Shown here piece after piece: positions 1 through 8,592 of a stretch of DNA of 64,000 bases. How positions within the stretch are numbered: position 1 is the stretch's first letter; each line of letters opens with the position of its first letter. Under the pieces are notes generated by a model. That model did no database searches, was not told where the DNA came from, and was given only the letters and a program-made list of their open reading frames with translations. A program made the position numbers and the translations under genes. Source of the stretch: DLAJ01 sp023663615 (GTDB lineage: Bacteria > Bacillota > Clostridia > Lachnospirales > Lachnospiraceae). Location: assembly GCA_023663615.1 (NCBI GenBank), contig JAMPHA010000007.1, positions 1-64,000 of the forward strand, given 5' to 3'.

Positions 1-57
1 GATATATTCAGTATACCAAATTCTAAAAATATATCAACAAACTTAGGAAAGAACCTA

Positions 58-97
58 GAAAATCATAAAGGAAAGCAGAAAATCGTAAAGGGAAGCA
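58..97. repeat. 20-bp tandem direct repeat, two copies
   Basis: Two adjacent 20-nt units (58-77 and 78-97) differ at two positions. A partial third unit may follow (GGAGAATGTAAGAAG). The rest of 1-206 is AT-rich, and I see no gene in it. Confidence 0.6.
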
Positions 98-206
98 GGA
101 GAATGTAAGAAGTAAAAGGCGGCAAAAGGAAAAGATCGAACAATGAAATTTGTAAGAATATCGGATACAGGGAACGGGAAGTTCACCTGTTTTTTTGTTT
201 ACGGTG

Positions 207-431
207 TCAGACATTCCTCTTTGGATAGGGGTGGCGTTCATCTGTAAGTCCAAGCAGATAATCAATGCTGGTATGATGAAATTGCGCCAATTGAATCAGT
301 ATGGGAGTGGGAATGTCGTTTTCGCCGGTCTCATATTTAGAATAGCCGGTCTGTGACATGCCTAGAATTGCAGCCATTTTTGTCTGATTCAGATCACAGT
401 CTTCCCGAAGCGCTCTGATACGGGGATACAC
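207..431 (-). CDS. Small Xre-family helix-turn-helix regulator
   Basis: A 74-residue protein that is almost entirely one HTH_3 (Cro/CI) domain. RIRALREDCDLNQTKMA forms helices 1-2, the recognition region follows with GMSQTGYSKYETGEN, and the C-terminal IDYLLGLTD is typical of this family in Firmicutes. The start is GTG at 431, preceded by AAAGAAAGGAGC. It should bind DNA as a dimer. It stands alone and faces away from the LCP gene at 625, so it may control itself or that neighbour; the target is inference. It is shorter than Xre regulators that carry sensory domains. Confidence 0.85.
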   Translation of the reverse strand: MYPRIRALREDCDLNQTKMAAILGMSQTGYSKYETGENDIPTPILIQLAQFHHTSIDYLLGLTDERHPYPKRNV

Positions 432-561
432 AGGAATCCTTGCTCCTTTCTTTTCAAAAAACAGTGTACAATAGGCAATCCGAAACAGTCATAACTGCAA
501 TAAAGTATGTCCGATAGTCAACGTGATAGTCATAATATTATAATACAAAAAGAAAATAGCA

Positions 562-590
562 TTGACGTTTAATCTGAAACAGGTTAAACT
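562..590 (+). promoter_or_regulatory. Sigma-A type promoter for the LCP gene
   Basis: TTGACG, a 17-nt spacer, then TAAACT, placed 35 nt before the ATG at 625. Confidence 0.6.
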
Positions 591-624
591 AAACAAATAG
601 ACGGAGATAAAAGGATGGAAAACG

Positions 625-1872
625 ATGGGCGCGAAGGCGGATGTAGAGCAAAAAGCGACAGACAAAGCGACAGACAAAGCGACAGACAAAGCGACAGATA
701 AACCGACGGACAAATCGGCAGAAAAAATGGCGGACAAACCGAAAAAGAAGAAGCAAAGCGGCAGAAATCCGGTCAGACGGATCGCAAGAGTATGCGCCGT
801 CATTCTCTGCGTACTGTTTGCGATCGCGGCGGTCCTTCTGCTCATCCTGTTCGTGATGTACCGGACGGGAAAACACAGCTTATATGCAAAGGCGGAAAAC
901 AGCGCGCCCCTGTCCGTGAATACACAAGAGGAACTTTTAGATGCGCGGGAACGGGCGGGACTTACGGCGGTGCAGTGGCAGCCGGACTGGATCGCCATGG
1001 ACGGCAGGATCTATGAGTACAATGAGGATACGATCAATCTTCTTTTTCTTGGGATTGATCATGCGGGCGGGCTTGTGCGGGATACGGACTATTCCGAATG
1101 GGATGCCGGTCAGGCGGACGCCGTCTTCGTGCTTTCCTTAAATCCGGCGGATAAGACGATGAAGATTGTTGCGGTCCCGCGTAATGCGATGGTCAATCTG
1201 AACATCTACGGCGCGGACGGGGAAGTCAGTGAGCAGATCAAAAATCAGATCTGCCTGCAATACGGCTATGCGGGCGGCGGAAAAAACGGTCTGACGGAGA
1301 TGAAGCGGGCGGTGTCGGAGCTGATGTATCAGCTTCCGATCCATGGAGTTACCGCGATCGGCTATGATGCGATCGCGACGATCAATGATGCGGTGGGCGG
1401 TGTGGATGTGGAGGTGTTGGAGGACATCATCTATGACCCGGAAATGAGAATCGGGAATGTGGTGCATCTGACCGGAGAACAGGCATACCTTTATCTGCAA
1501 TACCGGGATGTCACGGCAGTCGGAAGCCCTACGGCGCGCCTGCTTAGGCAGAAGCAATATCTCTCGGCATTTGTCGGCGCGGCAAAAGGGAAGCTAAGGA
1601 GCGATCCCTTGATCGTTTCCGAGCTTTATCAGGCGCTCGACGCTTATATGAATACGGATATTGCGCTGGACGAGGCCGTTTATATGGCGGCGGAGCTTCT
1701 TGATTATCGCTTTGATATGGATGCGATCTATCTGCTTGCGGGCGAGGACCGGATCGTGCCGTACATCAACGAGGACGGAGAGGAAGATTTTTACGATGAC
1801 TATTATCTTGACGAAGAAGAACTAAAACGGATGATGATCGAGGTGTTCTATACGGAAGTGGATTTTTCTTAA
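625..1872 (+). CDS. LytR-CpsA-Psr (LCP) family cell-wall polymer ligase-like protein
   Basis: A 415-residue type II membrane protein. Residues 1-50 are cytoplasmic, lysine-rich, and contain tandem KATD repeats. Residues about 53-79 form one membrane span. The LCP domain follows, with INLLFLGIDHAGG at about 137-149, an acidic ADAVFVLSL strand and a basic VPRNAMV segment at about 184-190. These correspond to the conserved Asp and Arg residues that hold polyprenyl-pyrophosphate in the family. LCP proteins transfer teichoic acid or capsule from lipid carrier to peptidoglycan outside the cell. Lying 0.9 kb before a polysaccharide export locus, it is a plausible ligase for that polymer (inference). 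It has its own promoter. Confidence 0.88.
   Translation: MGAKADVEQKATDKATDKATDKATDKPTDKSAEKMADKPKKKKQSGRNPVRRIARVCAVILCVLFAIAAVLLLILFVMYRTGKHSLYAKAENSAPLSVNTQEELLDARERAGLTAVQWQPDWIAMDGRIYEYNEDTINLLFLGIDHAGGLVRDTDYSEWDAGQADAVFVLSLNPADKTMKIVAVPRNAMVNLNIYGADGEVSEQIKNQICLQYGYAGGGKNGLTEMKRAVSELMYQLPIHGVTAIGYDAIATINDAVGGVDVEVLEDIIYDPEMRIGNVVHLTGEQAYLYLQYRDVTAVGSPTARLLRQKQYLSAFVGAAKGKLRSDPLIVSELYQALDAYMNTDIALDEAVYMAAELLDYRFDMDAIYLLAGEDRIVPYINEDGEEDFYDDYYLDEEELKRMMIEVFYTEVDFS
655..714 (+). repeat. 12-bp in-frame tandem repeat in the LCP gene
   Basis: Five 12-bp units encode KATD-like tetrapeptides. Units 1-3 (655-690) are identical, unit 4 has one change, and unit 5 is diverged and encodes PTDK. Copy number could change without breaking the frame. 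Confidence 0.85.
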
Positions 1873-1980
1873 ACGGGATGATTAGGCGCGGCTGCTGCAC
1901 GCAGAGCGGTTCTGAAACGGACCGCGCATACCGGCAGGGCGCTTAATATAAAAATGATGAAAAAGAAGGAGGAAAAAGCA

Positions 1981-2595
1981 GTGAAAAAGAAGATCATGAC
2001 CGCAGTGCTGACCGCTGCCATGGTGATGTCAATGAGTATGCCGGCATTTGCTGCCAGCAGTACGACTGCTTCCAATTCCGGCAATGCGGGCGTAAAGGTG
2101 GAGCAGGCGGCTCCGGGCGCGGCAGTCAACGCGGATACGGTTGAAGTTGCAGTCGTTCGCGGAAACGGCACCGTTTCAGCGGTAAGTCTGACAACGTATG
2201 TAGAGATGACACAGACTTCCGTCGCTTTCATGGTAGCAGCGCAGAGTGCAACGGGAAGCAATGCCGGCGCGACAGTGTCCGCTTTGATGACAACGCCTGC
2301 AACACCGATGTTCCAGGCGACCATCAATGCGCTCGGCGGCAATGCCGGTATTAACAACTGCGGTACGGTAAAGACGCTTGCTTCTGCAAGAGATGCGTTC
2401 GGCAACACGATCGCGTCCGCAGGAAAGATCACGGGCGTTACAAACCAATCGCTGGTCATGTTGACGGGCGTGAGTGCGGATGGAACCGTAGAGTTTGTGG
2501 AAGGTGTTGTAGATCCGGTGACGGGACAGATCCTCGGCGCATTTCAGGGACCGCCGGTAACGATCTCCGTACTGGTATTTGTTCCTACAAACTAA
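1981..2595 (+). CDS. Secreted protein of unknown function
   Basis: I do not recognise the family. The GTG at 1981 is chosen because AAGGAGG lies 8 nt upstream, whereas the earlier in-frame ATG at 1954 has no ribosome binding site. The 204-residue product has a textbook Sec signal peptide: KKK, a hydrophobic stretch, then AFA with predicted cleavage after residue 24. The mature part is rich in Ala, Thr, Val and Gly with almost no charge clusters and no sortase motif or membrane span, suggesting a small beta-rich extracellular domain. It follows the LCP gene after a hairpin at about 1906-1925 (GCGGTTC/GGACCGC). Confidence 0.75.
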   Translation: MKKKIMTAVLTAAMVMSMSMPAFAASSTTASNSGNAGVKVEQAAPGAAVNADTVEVAVVRGNGTVSAVSLTTYVEMTQTSVAFMVAAQSATGSNAGATVSALMTTPATPMFQATINALGGNAGINNCGTVKTLASARDAFGNTIASAGKITGVTNQSLVMLTGVSADGTVEFVEGVVDPVTGQILGAFQGPPVTISVLVFVPTN

Positions 2596-2653
2596 GCGTT
2601 TCATTAGAAATGCTTCGTATCGGCGTTTCCCCCAAAACGAGATGCGCGGCGCG

Positions 2654-2683
2654 GAATAAGGAGGCGGCGACGCTTCCTTATTC
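2654..2683 (+). terminator. Terminator-like hairpin
   Basis: A 13-bp stem (GAATAAGGAGGCG / CGCTTCCTTATTC, one G-T pair) with a GCGA loop. A T-rich run starts about 15 nt further on. It separates the secreted protein from the polysaccharide locus. Confidence 0.55.
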
Positions 2684-2743
2684 TATGCCTGCAAAATTCT
2701 TTTTTTGATGAGATCAAATACGAAAGCTGAGCTATGAATACAT

Positions 2744-3910
2744 ATGAATAAGGTTTTGATCATCACGACAAATAGTGGATTCGTACCTCAGTTTGAGATG
2801 AACGATATAAAAATCCTGGAGGGATACGGGTATCAGGTACACTATGCCTCCAATTTTTGTAAGCCAGTCTACCAGTTTGATCAAAAGGCGATCGAGGAAA
2901 GAGGGATCCGGATTCACCATATCGATATTGAAAAGAGTCCGCTCCGTGTCGGCGACAATATCAGGGCATGGAGACAGCTAAGGAAGATCATCCGGTCGGA
3001 GCAGATCGATCTGATCCATTGTCACAATCCGGTCGGGGGAGTACTCGGACGGTTGGCGGCAGGTTGTGGGAAAAAGGCTCCGCGCGTGATTTATACGGCG
3101 CATGGGTTTCATTTTTATGAAAACGCGCCGTTGAAAAACTGGCTGTTGTATTATCCGGCGGAGCGCATTCTTGCACACCGTACGGACATATTGATCACGA
3201 TCAACCGGGAGGACTATGGACATGCCGGCCGGTTTCATTTAAGAAAGGGCGGCTGTGTCGAGCGGATTCACGGCGTCGGTGTGGACACGGAGCGATTCCG
3301 CCCCATGCGGACGATCAATCTGAAAAAAAGAAAAGAACTCGGCATTCCGGGGGATGCGTTTCATATCGTATCGGTCGCGGAGCTGAATGATAATAAAAAT
3401 CAGCAGACCATCATTCGGGCAATGGCAGAACTCTCACAGAGAAATGTTTATTACAGCATTTGCGGGACGGGTCAAAACGAGGAAAAACTGAAAAAGCTGG
3501 CAGCGGACCACGGGGTGGAAAACCGCGTAAAGTTATTGGGCTACCGCACGGATGTGGAGGAGGTATTGCAGACGGCGGACTGCTTTGTATTCCCCTCCAT
3601 ACGCGAGGGATTCGGGATCGCGGCGGTGGAAGCGCTTGCGTGCGGCGTGCCTGTGATCGCGGGCAATAACAGGGGGACGCGGGAATATATGCGGGATGGG
3701 ATCAACGGCATTCTGTGTCCGCCCCTTGACAGGAAGGCGTTCGCACGGGCGATCGGTACGTTGTATGAGGATCCTGAGTATCGGCAGAGACTTGCGGCGG
3801 CATGCAGGGAAAGCATTCTGCCGTTTTCGCTGACTGCGGTTGATCGGGATATGCGGAGAATTTACCGGAATGCGGCAAAAACGAAGACGGCAGGCGTGAG
3901 ACATCCATGA
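2744..3910 (+). CDS. GT4-family glycosyltransferase (EpsD-like)
   Basis: A 388-residue GT-B fold transferase. The N-terminal half carries ITTNSGFVPQFEMNDI, a DLIHCHNPVGGVLGRLA segment and AHGFHFY, the usual acceptor-side signature of EpsD/PglA-like enzymes. The C-terminal half has the nucleotide-sugar binding E-x7-E element REGFGIAAVEAL near residues 286-297. It should add a hexose or N-acetylhexosamine to a lipid-linked glycan on the cytoplasmic face. It is the first gene of the polysaccharide locus, and the next gene starts 63 nt later. The sugar cannot be told from sequence. Confidence 0.85.
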   Translation: MNKVLIITTNSGFVPQFEMNDIKILEGYGYQVHYASNFCKPVYQFDQKAIEERGIRIHHIDIEKSPLRVGDNIRAWRQLRKIIRSEQIDLIHCHNPVGGVLGRLAAGCGKKAPRVIYTAHGFHFYENAPLKNWLLYYPAERILAHRTDILITINREDYGHAGRFHLRKGGCVERIHGVGVDTERFRPMRTINLKKRKELGIPGDAFHIVSVAELNDNKNQQTIIRAMAELSQRNVYYSICGTGQNEEKLKKLAADHGVENRVKLLGYRTDVEEVLQTADCFVFPSIREGFGIAAVEALACGVPVIAGNNRGTREYMRDGINGILCPPLDRKAFARAIGTLYEDPEYRQRLAAACRESILPFSLTAVDRDMRRIYRNAAKTKTAGVRHP

Positions 3911-3973
3911 AGCGGAATGCGTTATGGATATGATGTGCAGGGCGGACAAAAATGAGGAACGGAGATTACAGGA

Positions 3974-4981
3974 ATGCGCGAGGAAGAGATCAAGGTTTCC
4001 GTGATCATGGGAATTTATAATCAACAAAATAAGGAACAATTACGGGCGGCAGTCCGTTCCGTGCTGATGCAGACGTTCCGGCAGTTCGAATTCCTCATTT
4101 ATAATGACGGCTCTGATGCGGAGGTCGTCGATTACCTTAGGATGCTGAGCGGGATGGACGAGCGGATCCGTTTTATTGACAATCCGGTGAACCACGGACT
4201 TGCCTATTCTCTGAACAGTTGTATCGATGTGGCGCGCGGGGAATATATTGCGCGCATGGACGGAGACGATATTTGTATGCCGGAGCGGCTGCAGGTGCAA
4301 TATGAGTATTTGGAACGGCACCCGGAGACGGCGTTTGTCGGATGCAATGCGGGACTTATAGATGACAGCGGAACCTGGGGGGTGCGGCGGATGCCGGAGT
4401 ATCCAGCCGCAAAAGATTTCCTGCGCTATTCTCCGTTCATTCATCCGACTGTAATGATCCGGAAACGCGTCTTGCAGGACGCACAGGGATACCGGGCGGC
4501 AAAAGAGACGCTGCGATGCGAGGATTATGAGCTTTTTATGAGGCTGTGGCGTCTGGGATATGCGGGCTGCAATCTGCAGCAGGAACTGTTCCTATATCGG
4601 GAGGACCGCGCCTCCTATCAAAAAAGGAAAATGCGCTACCGGATGGATGAGATGAAGCTCCGGTATCGGAATTTCAAGGAACTGCATCTTCTTTTCCCTG
4701 TGGGATGGGCTTATGTCCTGCGGCCGCTTGCGGCGGCGCTTGTGCCGGACGGAATGATCTACGGCGTCAAAAAACTGTACGGCAGGATGACGCAGAGACG
4801 GATGGCAGGAGGAGCGCAGCGTCGGGAAACGTTGTATGCGGGCGGGGAAGGAATGCTTATGCAGCCTGGACCGCGCGAATGGGGAAAGGACGCAGTTCCG
4901 GCTGTGGGATTTTCACCGGTATGGGAACGGATAGAACCGCAGTGGGGTAGTCATGAGAGAGGCAGTTACGGAAAGGCTTGA
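3974..4981 (+). CDS. GT2-family glycosyltransferase
   Basis: A 335-residue inverting GT-A enzyme. VSVIMGIYNQQN starts the Rossmann-like fold, YNDGSDAE holds the first acidic pair, and ARMDGDDICMPERL holds the DxD metal/nucleotide-sugar site. HPTVMIRK and CEDYELFMRLW follow, the latter carrying the likely catalytic base region. The C-terminal 60 residues are low-complexity and basic, and the last 29 nt overlap the next gene, which suggests translational coupling. It probably extends the polymer repeat unit. Confidence 0.85.
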   Translation: MREEEIKVSVIMGIYNQQNKEQLRAAVRSVLMQTFRQFEFLIYNDGSDAEVVDYLRMLSGMDERIRFIDNPVNHGLAYSLNSCIDVARGEYIARMDGDDICMPERLQVQYEYLERHPETAFVGCNAGLIDDSGTWGVRRMPEYPAAKDFLRYSPFIHPTVMIRKRVLQDAQGYRAAKETLRCEDYELFMRLWRLGYAGCNLQQELFLYREDRASYQKRKMRYRMDEMKLRYRNFKELHLLFPVGWAYVLRPLAAALVPDGMIYGVKKLYGRMTQRRMAGGAQRRETLYAGGEGMLMQPGPREWGKDAVPAVGFSPVWERIEPQWGSHERGSYGKA

Positions 4982-6461
4982 GGAATACCGCAGACAGCTT
5001 GCAAAATTTCCGATACAGCGGGGCGCCGTGTCAGAGGTGTTCTTAGAGCACAGCGGGGCGCTGGATGAGGCGCAGCTCCTTTATCTGCATGTCTATGCGC
5101 CGGTGATAACGGCGTTTACGGAATGGGTGATCGGAGAAGCATGCCGGGCGGGACAGAAGCGGCTTTATTTTTTGGCGAGGGATGCGTATCCGATGTACGA
5201 GGCGGCAAAACGCCTGTGCGCCGCGCGGGGACTTTCGATAGAATGCCGTTATCTAAAGGTGTCGCGCCGATGCGTACGTCTGCCGGAATACTGGCTTTTG
5301 AAGGAACGATGTGTCGAGCGGATCTGTGTCGGCGGGATTGACGTGACGTTAGGGATGATCCTGCGCCGCGCCGGTCTGACCGGGCAGGAAGCGGGAGAAA
5401 CTGCAGCGTGTCTGGATTGTGAAGAAGCGCGGGCGCTTTCCTATCGGGAGATCATGGAGCTGAAAGGAAAGCTGCTCCGTATTCCGTGTTTTTTGCAATA
5501 CACTTATGCGCATTCTAAGGCTGCCTATGCCGATACGATCGGTTATTTTGCGCAGGAGGGATTGTTTGATCCCATACCTTATGCGGTCGTGGACAGCGGC
5601 TGGACCGGGACGATCCAGCAGAGTATCCAGAACCTGCTGCGGACAAGACAGTCCGACAGAACGGTGGAGGGATACTATTTTGGGTTATATGAACTGCCGC
5701 GGGGAGCAGATGCGAAATATTATCATGCTTTCTATTTCGGACCGCGTGGCGGGATGAAACGCAAGATTTATTTCAGTAACTGCCTGTTTGAGACGGTCTG
5801 TTCGAGCGCCGAATGTATGACGACCGGTTATCGCAGAGAAAACGGGCGGTTCGTACCGATACAGGGAGGCCGCAGGAATCCCAACGCGGTCCTTTTACAG
5901 AAAAATGAAGAGGTCCTCTTTTTGTATCTGCAAAGTTATCTGCGGATGTGCGAAGGGCGTGGGGGACGCGGGAACCGTAGCGGAGAGCATCACGTTGGCG
6001 CAGACGGTGCACGGGAGAAAAAGTGCGGGAGCGACAGGGCACATAGCGTGCAGGAAGGCGAGTGCAGGAACCGCGGCAGGGAGCATCACACCGGCGCAGA
6101 CGCGCACGGGGAGAAAAGTGCGGGAGCGGCGCTCTGTGAGCAACTCCTGACGCGTGCGATGGCGAGACCGGAAAAATGGGAAGTGAAGGCGTACGGAGAC
6201 TGCCTGTTCAGTGACGATATGCTGGAGGAGACCGTGCAGAATGTCGCCGCAAGGTTTGATGAGAACGATGTAAAAAAGCAGCGTCTGACCTATCGGATTC
6301 CCGTGATGCTCGGTCTGCGGGAAGGAACGGTAAAAGAAAGCGCATGGATCGAGGGCAGTCTTGTCCGCTGCAGGGTGGACGGGAAGGCGGCGCTTCACAG
6401 AGCGGCTGTATATAAGCGCATGATTTATATCAAAAAGGCACTGCTAAGGAAACGGATATGA
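4953..6461 (+). CDS. Glycan-locus protein lacking a HAD domain, with a repeat insertion
   Basis: A 502-residue protein related to the C-terminal part of the 18961-21033 product. Both have a helical region followed by a (Y/F)FxRDxxxM/L motif (here RLYFLARDAYPMYEAAKRL) and a later VDxGWxGxxQ motif (VDSGWTGTIQQSIQ near residue 211). Such modules follow HAD domains in polysaccharide loci, but their chemistry is not established. Residues about 335-395 are a Gly/Arg/His-rich insertion made by two imperfect 62-63 bp repeats. The start lies inside the previous gene and the stop overlaps the next ATG. Confidence 0.65.
   Translation: MREAVTERLEEYRRQLAKFPIQRGAVSEVFLEHSGALDEAQLLYLHVYAPVITAFTEWVIGEACRAGQKRLYFLARDAYPMYEAAKRLCAARGLSIECRYLKVSRRCVRLPEYWLLKERCVERICVGGIDVTLGMILRRAGLTGQEAGETAACLDCEEARALSYREIMELKGKLLRIPCFLQYTYAHSKAAYADTIGYFAQEGLFDPIPYAVVDSGWTGTIQQSIQNLLRTRQSDRTVEGYYFGLYELPRGADAKYYHAFYFGPRGGMKRKIYFSNCLFETVCSSAECMTTGYRRENGRFVPIQGGRRNPNAVLLQKNEEVLFLYLQSYLRMCEGRGGRGNRSGEHHVGADGAREKKCGSDRAHSVQEGECRNRGREHHTGADAHGEKSAGAALCEQLLTRAMARPEKWEVKAYGDCLFSDDMLEETVQNVAARFDENDVKKQRLTYRIPVMLGLREGTVKESAWIEGSLVRCRVDGKAALHRAAVYKRMIYIKKALLRKRI
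5971..6128 (+). repeat. Two imperfect direct repeats inside the 4953 gene
   Basis: Copies at 5971-6033 and 6067-6128 sit 96 nt apart. They differ in length by one base, so the second half of each copy is read in a different frame (GAREKKCG versus AHGEKSAG). Confidence 0.75.
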
Positions 6462-7240
6462 AAAATCAGTCACGACGGGAAGAATGGAAACAGCATCTGT
6501 TTGCAATACGGGAGTTGACGGGACGGGAGATCAAGCGGAAATATGCGCGTTCACGGCTTGGCATCCTGTGGAGCGTGTTAAATCCGCTGCTCTCAATGGC
6601 AGTCATGTCCCTGATTTTTTCGACGATGTTCCGGCGTTCGATCGAGAACTATCCGATTTATAATCTGACCGGTTCCATTCTGTGGACATTGTTTTCCGGA
6701 GGAACGAACACGGCAATGACCGCACTGGTCGATAACAAAACGCTCCTGCTCAGGGTCCGGCTGCCGAAACAATTGTTTGTTTTTTCGCGCATTTATACAG
6801 CGCTCATAAATTTTGGCTATACCTGTGTTGCTTATGCGGCGATGCTTATCATATTCCGGATCAGACCGACGGTGTATATGCTGTTGTTTCCGCTCGATGT
6901 GCTGCTGCTTTTACTGTTTACAATGGGAATCAGCTATATTCTTTCCGTCTGCTATGTTTTTTTTGCGGACGTGAAGTACTTATACAGCATTGTGCTGACG
7001 CTGTGGATGTATCTGTCGGCGCTGTTCTATCCGGTGGAAGGATTATCCGTATGGATGCAGAGAGTGCTCGGTATAAACCCGGTCTATTTGAGTGTGGCGA
7101 TCGCGCGCGGTCTGATGATGTATGGGGTGATGCCGGATGCAGTGCTGTGGATCCGGCTGTCTATTGCCGCAGTGCTGAGTTTCGTGATCGGTTATGGCAT
7201 ATTCAAAAAGTTTGAAAATCGGGTCATGCAGTATATTTAG
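6458..7240 (+). CDS. ABC-2 polysaccharide exporter permease (TagG/Wzm-like)
   Basis: A 260-residue integral membrane protein with six predicted spans. The N-terminal cytoplasmic segment, RELTGREIKRKYARSRLG-IL-W, is the amphipathic signature of O-antigen/teichoic acid exporters. It starts with an ATGA overlap with the preceding gene. With the ATPase at 7331 it should move a completed lipid-linked glycan across the membrane. This points to an ABC-transporter-dependent rather than Wzx/Wzy pathway, and no Wzy-like gene is visible nearby. Confidence 0.9.
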   Translation: MKNQSRREEWKQHLFAIRELTGREIKRKYARSRLGILWSVLNPLLSMAVMSLIFSTMFRRSIENYPIYNLTGSILWTLFSGGTNTAMTALVDNKTLLLRVRLPKQLFVFSRIYTALINFGYTCVAYAAMLIIFRIRPTVYMLLFPLDVLLLLLFTMGISYILSVCYVFFADVKYLYSIVLTLWMYLSALFYPVEGLSVWMQRVLGINPVYLSVAIARGLMMYGVMPDAVLWIRLSIAAVLSFVIGYGIFKKFENRVMQYI

Positions 7241-7330
7241 GGGAGCGTATTTTTGGGATGCGTTGAAAAGCCATGAGCGGCAGAGTGACAGAATCCGTTT
7301 ATACAGGTTTCGGAAGGCGGAGGAATGGGT

Positions 7331-8542
7331 ATGGGCGTTGACATGATACCTGAAAACAGCATCGCGCCGGAGACGGAGTGGAAAGCGGTTTTGCTAAAGC
7401 TGTTTAGAGAATTGGTGGACAGCAACAGGACGCTTTTGATTACATCGGGAATTTTGCTTTTTTTGCTCGTGGTATTCGTGATAGGGCTCTATCTCATCAT
7501 CCGGCAGGAAAAAAGACTGCAAAAGAAGCTGAAGGCGCAGGCGGATGAGCGGGTGAATGATACGGAGGATTTTGATTGGATCGAACTGGAGGGGTTCGAA
7601 TGGATTGATCTGGAAGATACGGGTAAATTCCCGAACGAAGTGCTTGCGGGCATGAAAGAAGAGTCCGGCAAAAACGGTGAAAAACAGCAGGAGAAGACGA
7701 AGAAAGAAGCGGCGGAGACACAGGGGAAAGCGGAAGGGCAGGATAGCACAAAGCAAGTGTACCGGGAGCCGGAGGAAGAAGCGGCGGAGCATGAGAATAA
7801 AGAAGAAGCTCCTGTCATCAGAGTCAACGACGTGACGATGAGGTTTCAGGTGATGAGCAGAAGCATTTCGAGCATGAAAGAATATGTGATCAAGCGGATC
7901 AGACGCCAGGTGAGGCGGCGTGAGCTGTTTGCCCTAAATCATGTGAGCTTTGAGGTCAGACGCGGCGAGGTGGTCGGCATCATCGGTACGAACGGCGCCG
8001 GGAAAAGTACGTTGTTAAAGATCGTGTCCGGCGCATTGAGGCCGACAAGCGGGAACGTGGAGGTTGATCACAGGAAAATCCAGATTTTGACGCTCGGAAC
8101 GGGATTTGATGTGGAATTGACTGCTCGTGAAAATGTGTATCTGAACGGTTCCATTATCGGCTATACAAAGGAATTCATCGACGAACATTACGACTGGATC
8201 GTTAATTTTGCGGAGCTGGAGGGCTTTATGGAGGAAAAAGTGAAGAATTTTTCCTCCGGTATGGTCTCGCGCCTCGGTTTTGCGATCGCGACGGCCGGGG
8301 ACGCGGCGGAAATCTTAATCTTGGATGAAGTACTGAGCGTCGGGGATGAATTTTTCCGCAAAAAGAGCATGGAAAGGATTAAGGAAATGATCCACGGCGG
8401 CTCGACGGTACTGATCGTGGCGCACTCGATCGGGACGATCATCGAGCATTGCACGAAAGCGGTCTGGATCGAGAAGGGCGAGCTCAAAATGGTGGGCGAT
8501 CCGGAAGCGGTTTGCGGGGCGTATCGGGGGATGGAGAGGTAG
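7331..8542 (+). CDS. ABC-type polysaccharide exporter ATPase with N-terminal membrane anchor
   Basis: Start ATG 7331 is preferred over ATG 7325 because GGAGGA ends at 7324. The ATPase half has Walker A GTNGAGKS (about 219-226), signature FSSGMVSRLGFAIA (about 306-319) and Walker B ILILDE (about 329), matching TagH/Wzt. Unusually, residues about 34-57 form a membrane span followed by a roughly 100-residue acidic linker with a doubled motif (WIELEGF / WIDLEDT) before the ATPase. Family members normally carry extensions at the C terminus, so the linker may recruit or regulate locus enzymes (inference). Confidence 0.88.
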   Translation: MGVDMIPENSIAPETEWKAVLLKLFRELVDSNRTLLITSGILLFLLVVFVIGLYLIIRQEKRLQKKLKAQADERVNDTEDFDWIELEGFEWIDLEDTGKFPNEVLAGMKEESGKNGEKQQEKTKKEAAETQGKAEGQDSTKQVYREPEEEAAEHENKEEAPVIRVNDVTMRFQVMSRSISSMKEYVIKRIRRQVRRRELFALNHVSFEVRRGEVVGIIGTNGAGKSTLLKIVSGALRPTSGNVEVDHRKIQILTLGTGFDVELTARENVYLNGSIIGYTKEFIDEHYDWIVNFAELEGFMEEKVKNFSSGMVSRLGFAIATAGDAAEILILDEVLSVGDEFFRKKSMERIKEMIHGGSTVLIVAHSIGTIIEHCTKAVWIEKGELKMVGDPEAVCGAYRGMER

Positions 8543-8592
8543 GGAGGGTATGTAGGTATATAATTTATAAAAATTAGAGGAGATAATATTTG

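Noticed and set aside
23..265. 80-residue minus-strand open frame, MIICLDLQMNATPIQR-like
   Set aside because: Composition is low-complexity Phe/Leu and Ser, it partly overlaps the Xre gene on the same strand in another frame, and it has no ribosome site.
655..714. Repeat array that might be a small CRISPR
   Set aside because: Units are 12 bp without spacers and in frame with the gene; no cas genes in the window.
489..998. 169-residue minus-strand open frame antisense to the LCP gene
   Set aside because: Its SVALSVALSVA repeats are the antisense of the KATD repeats; a shadow of the tandem DNA repeat.
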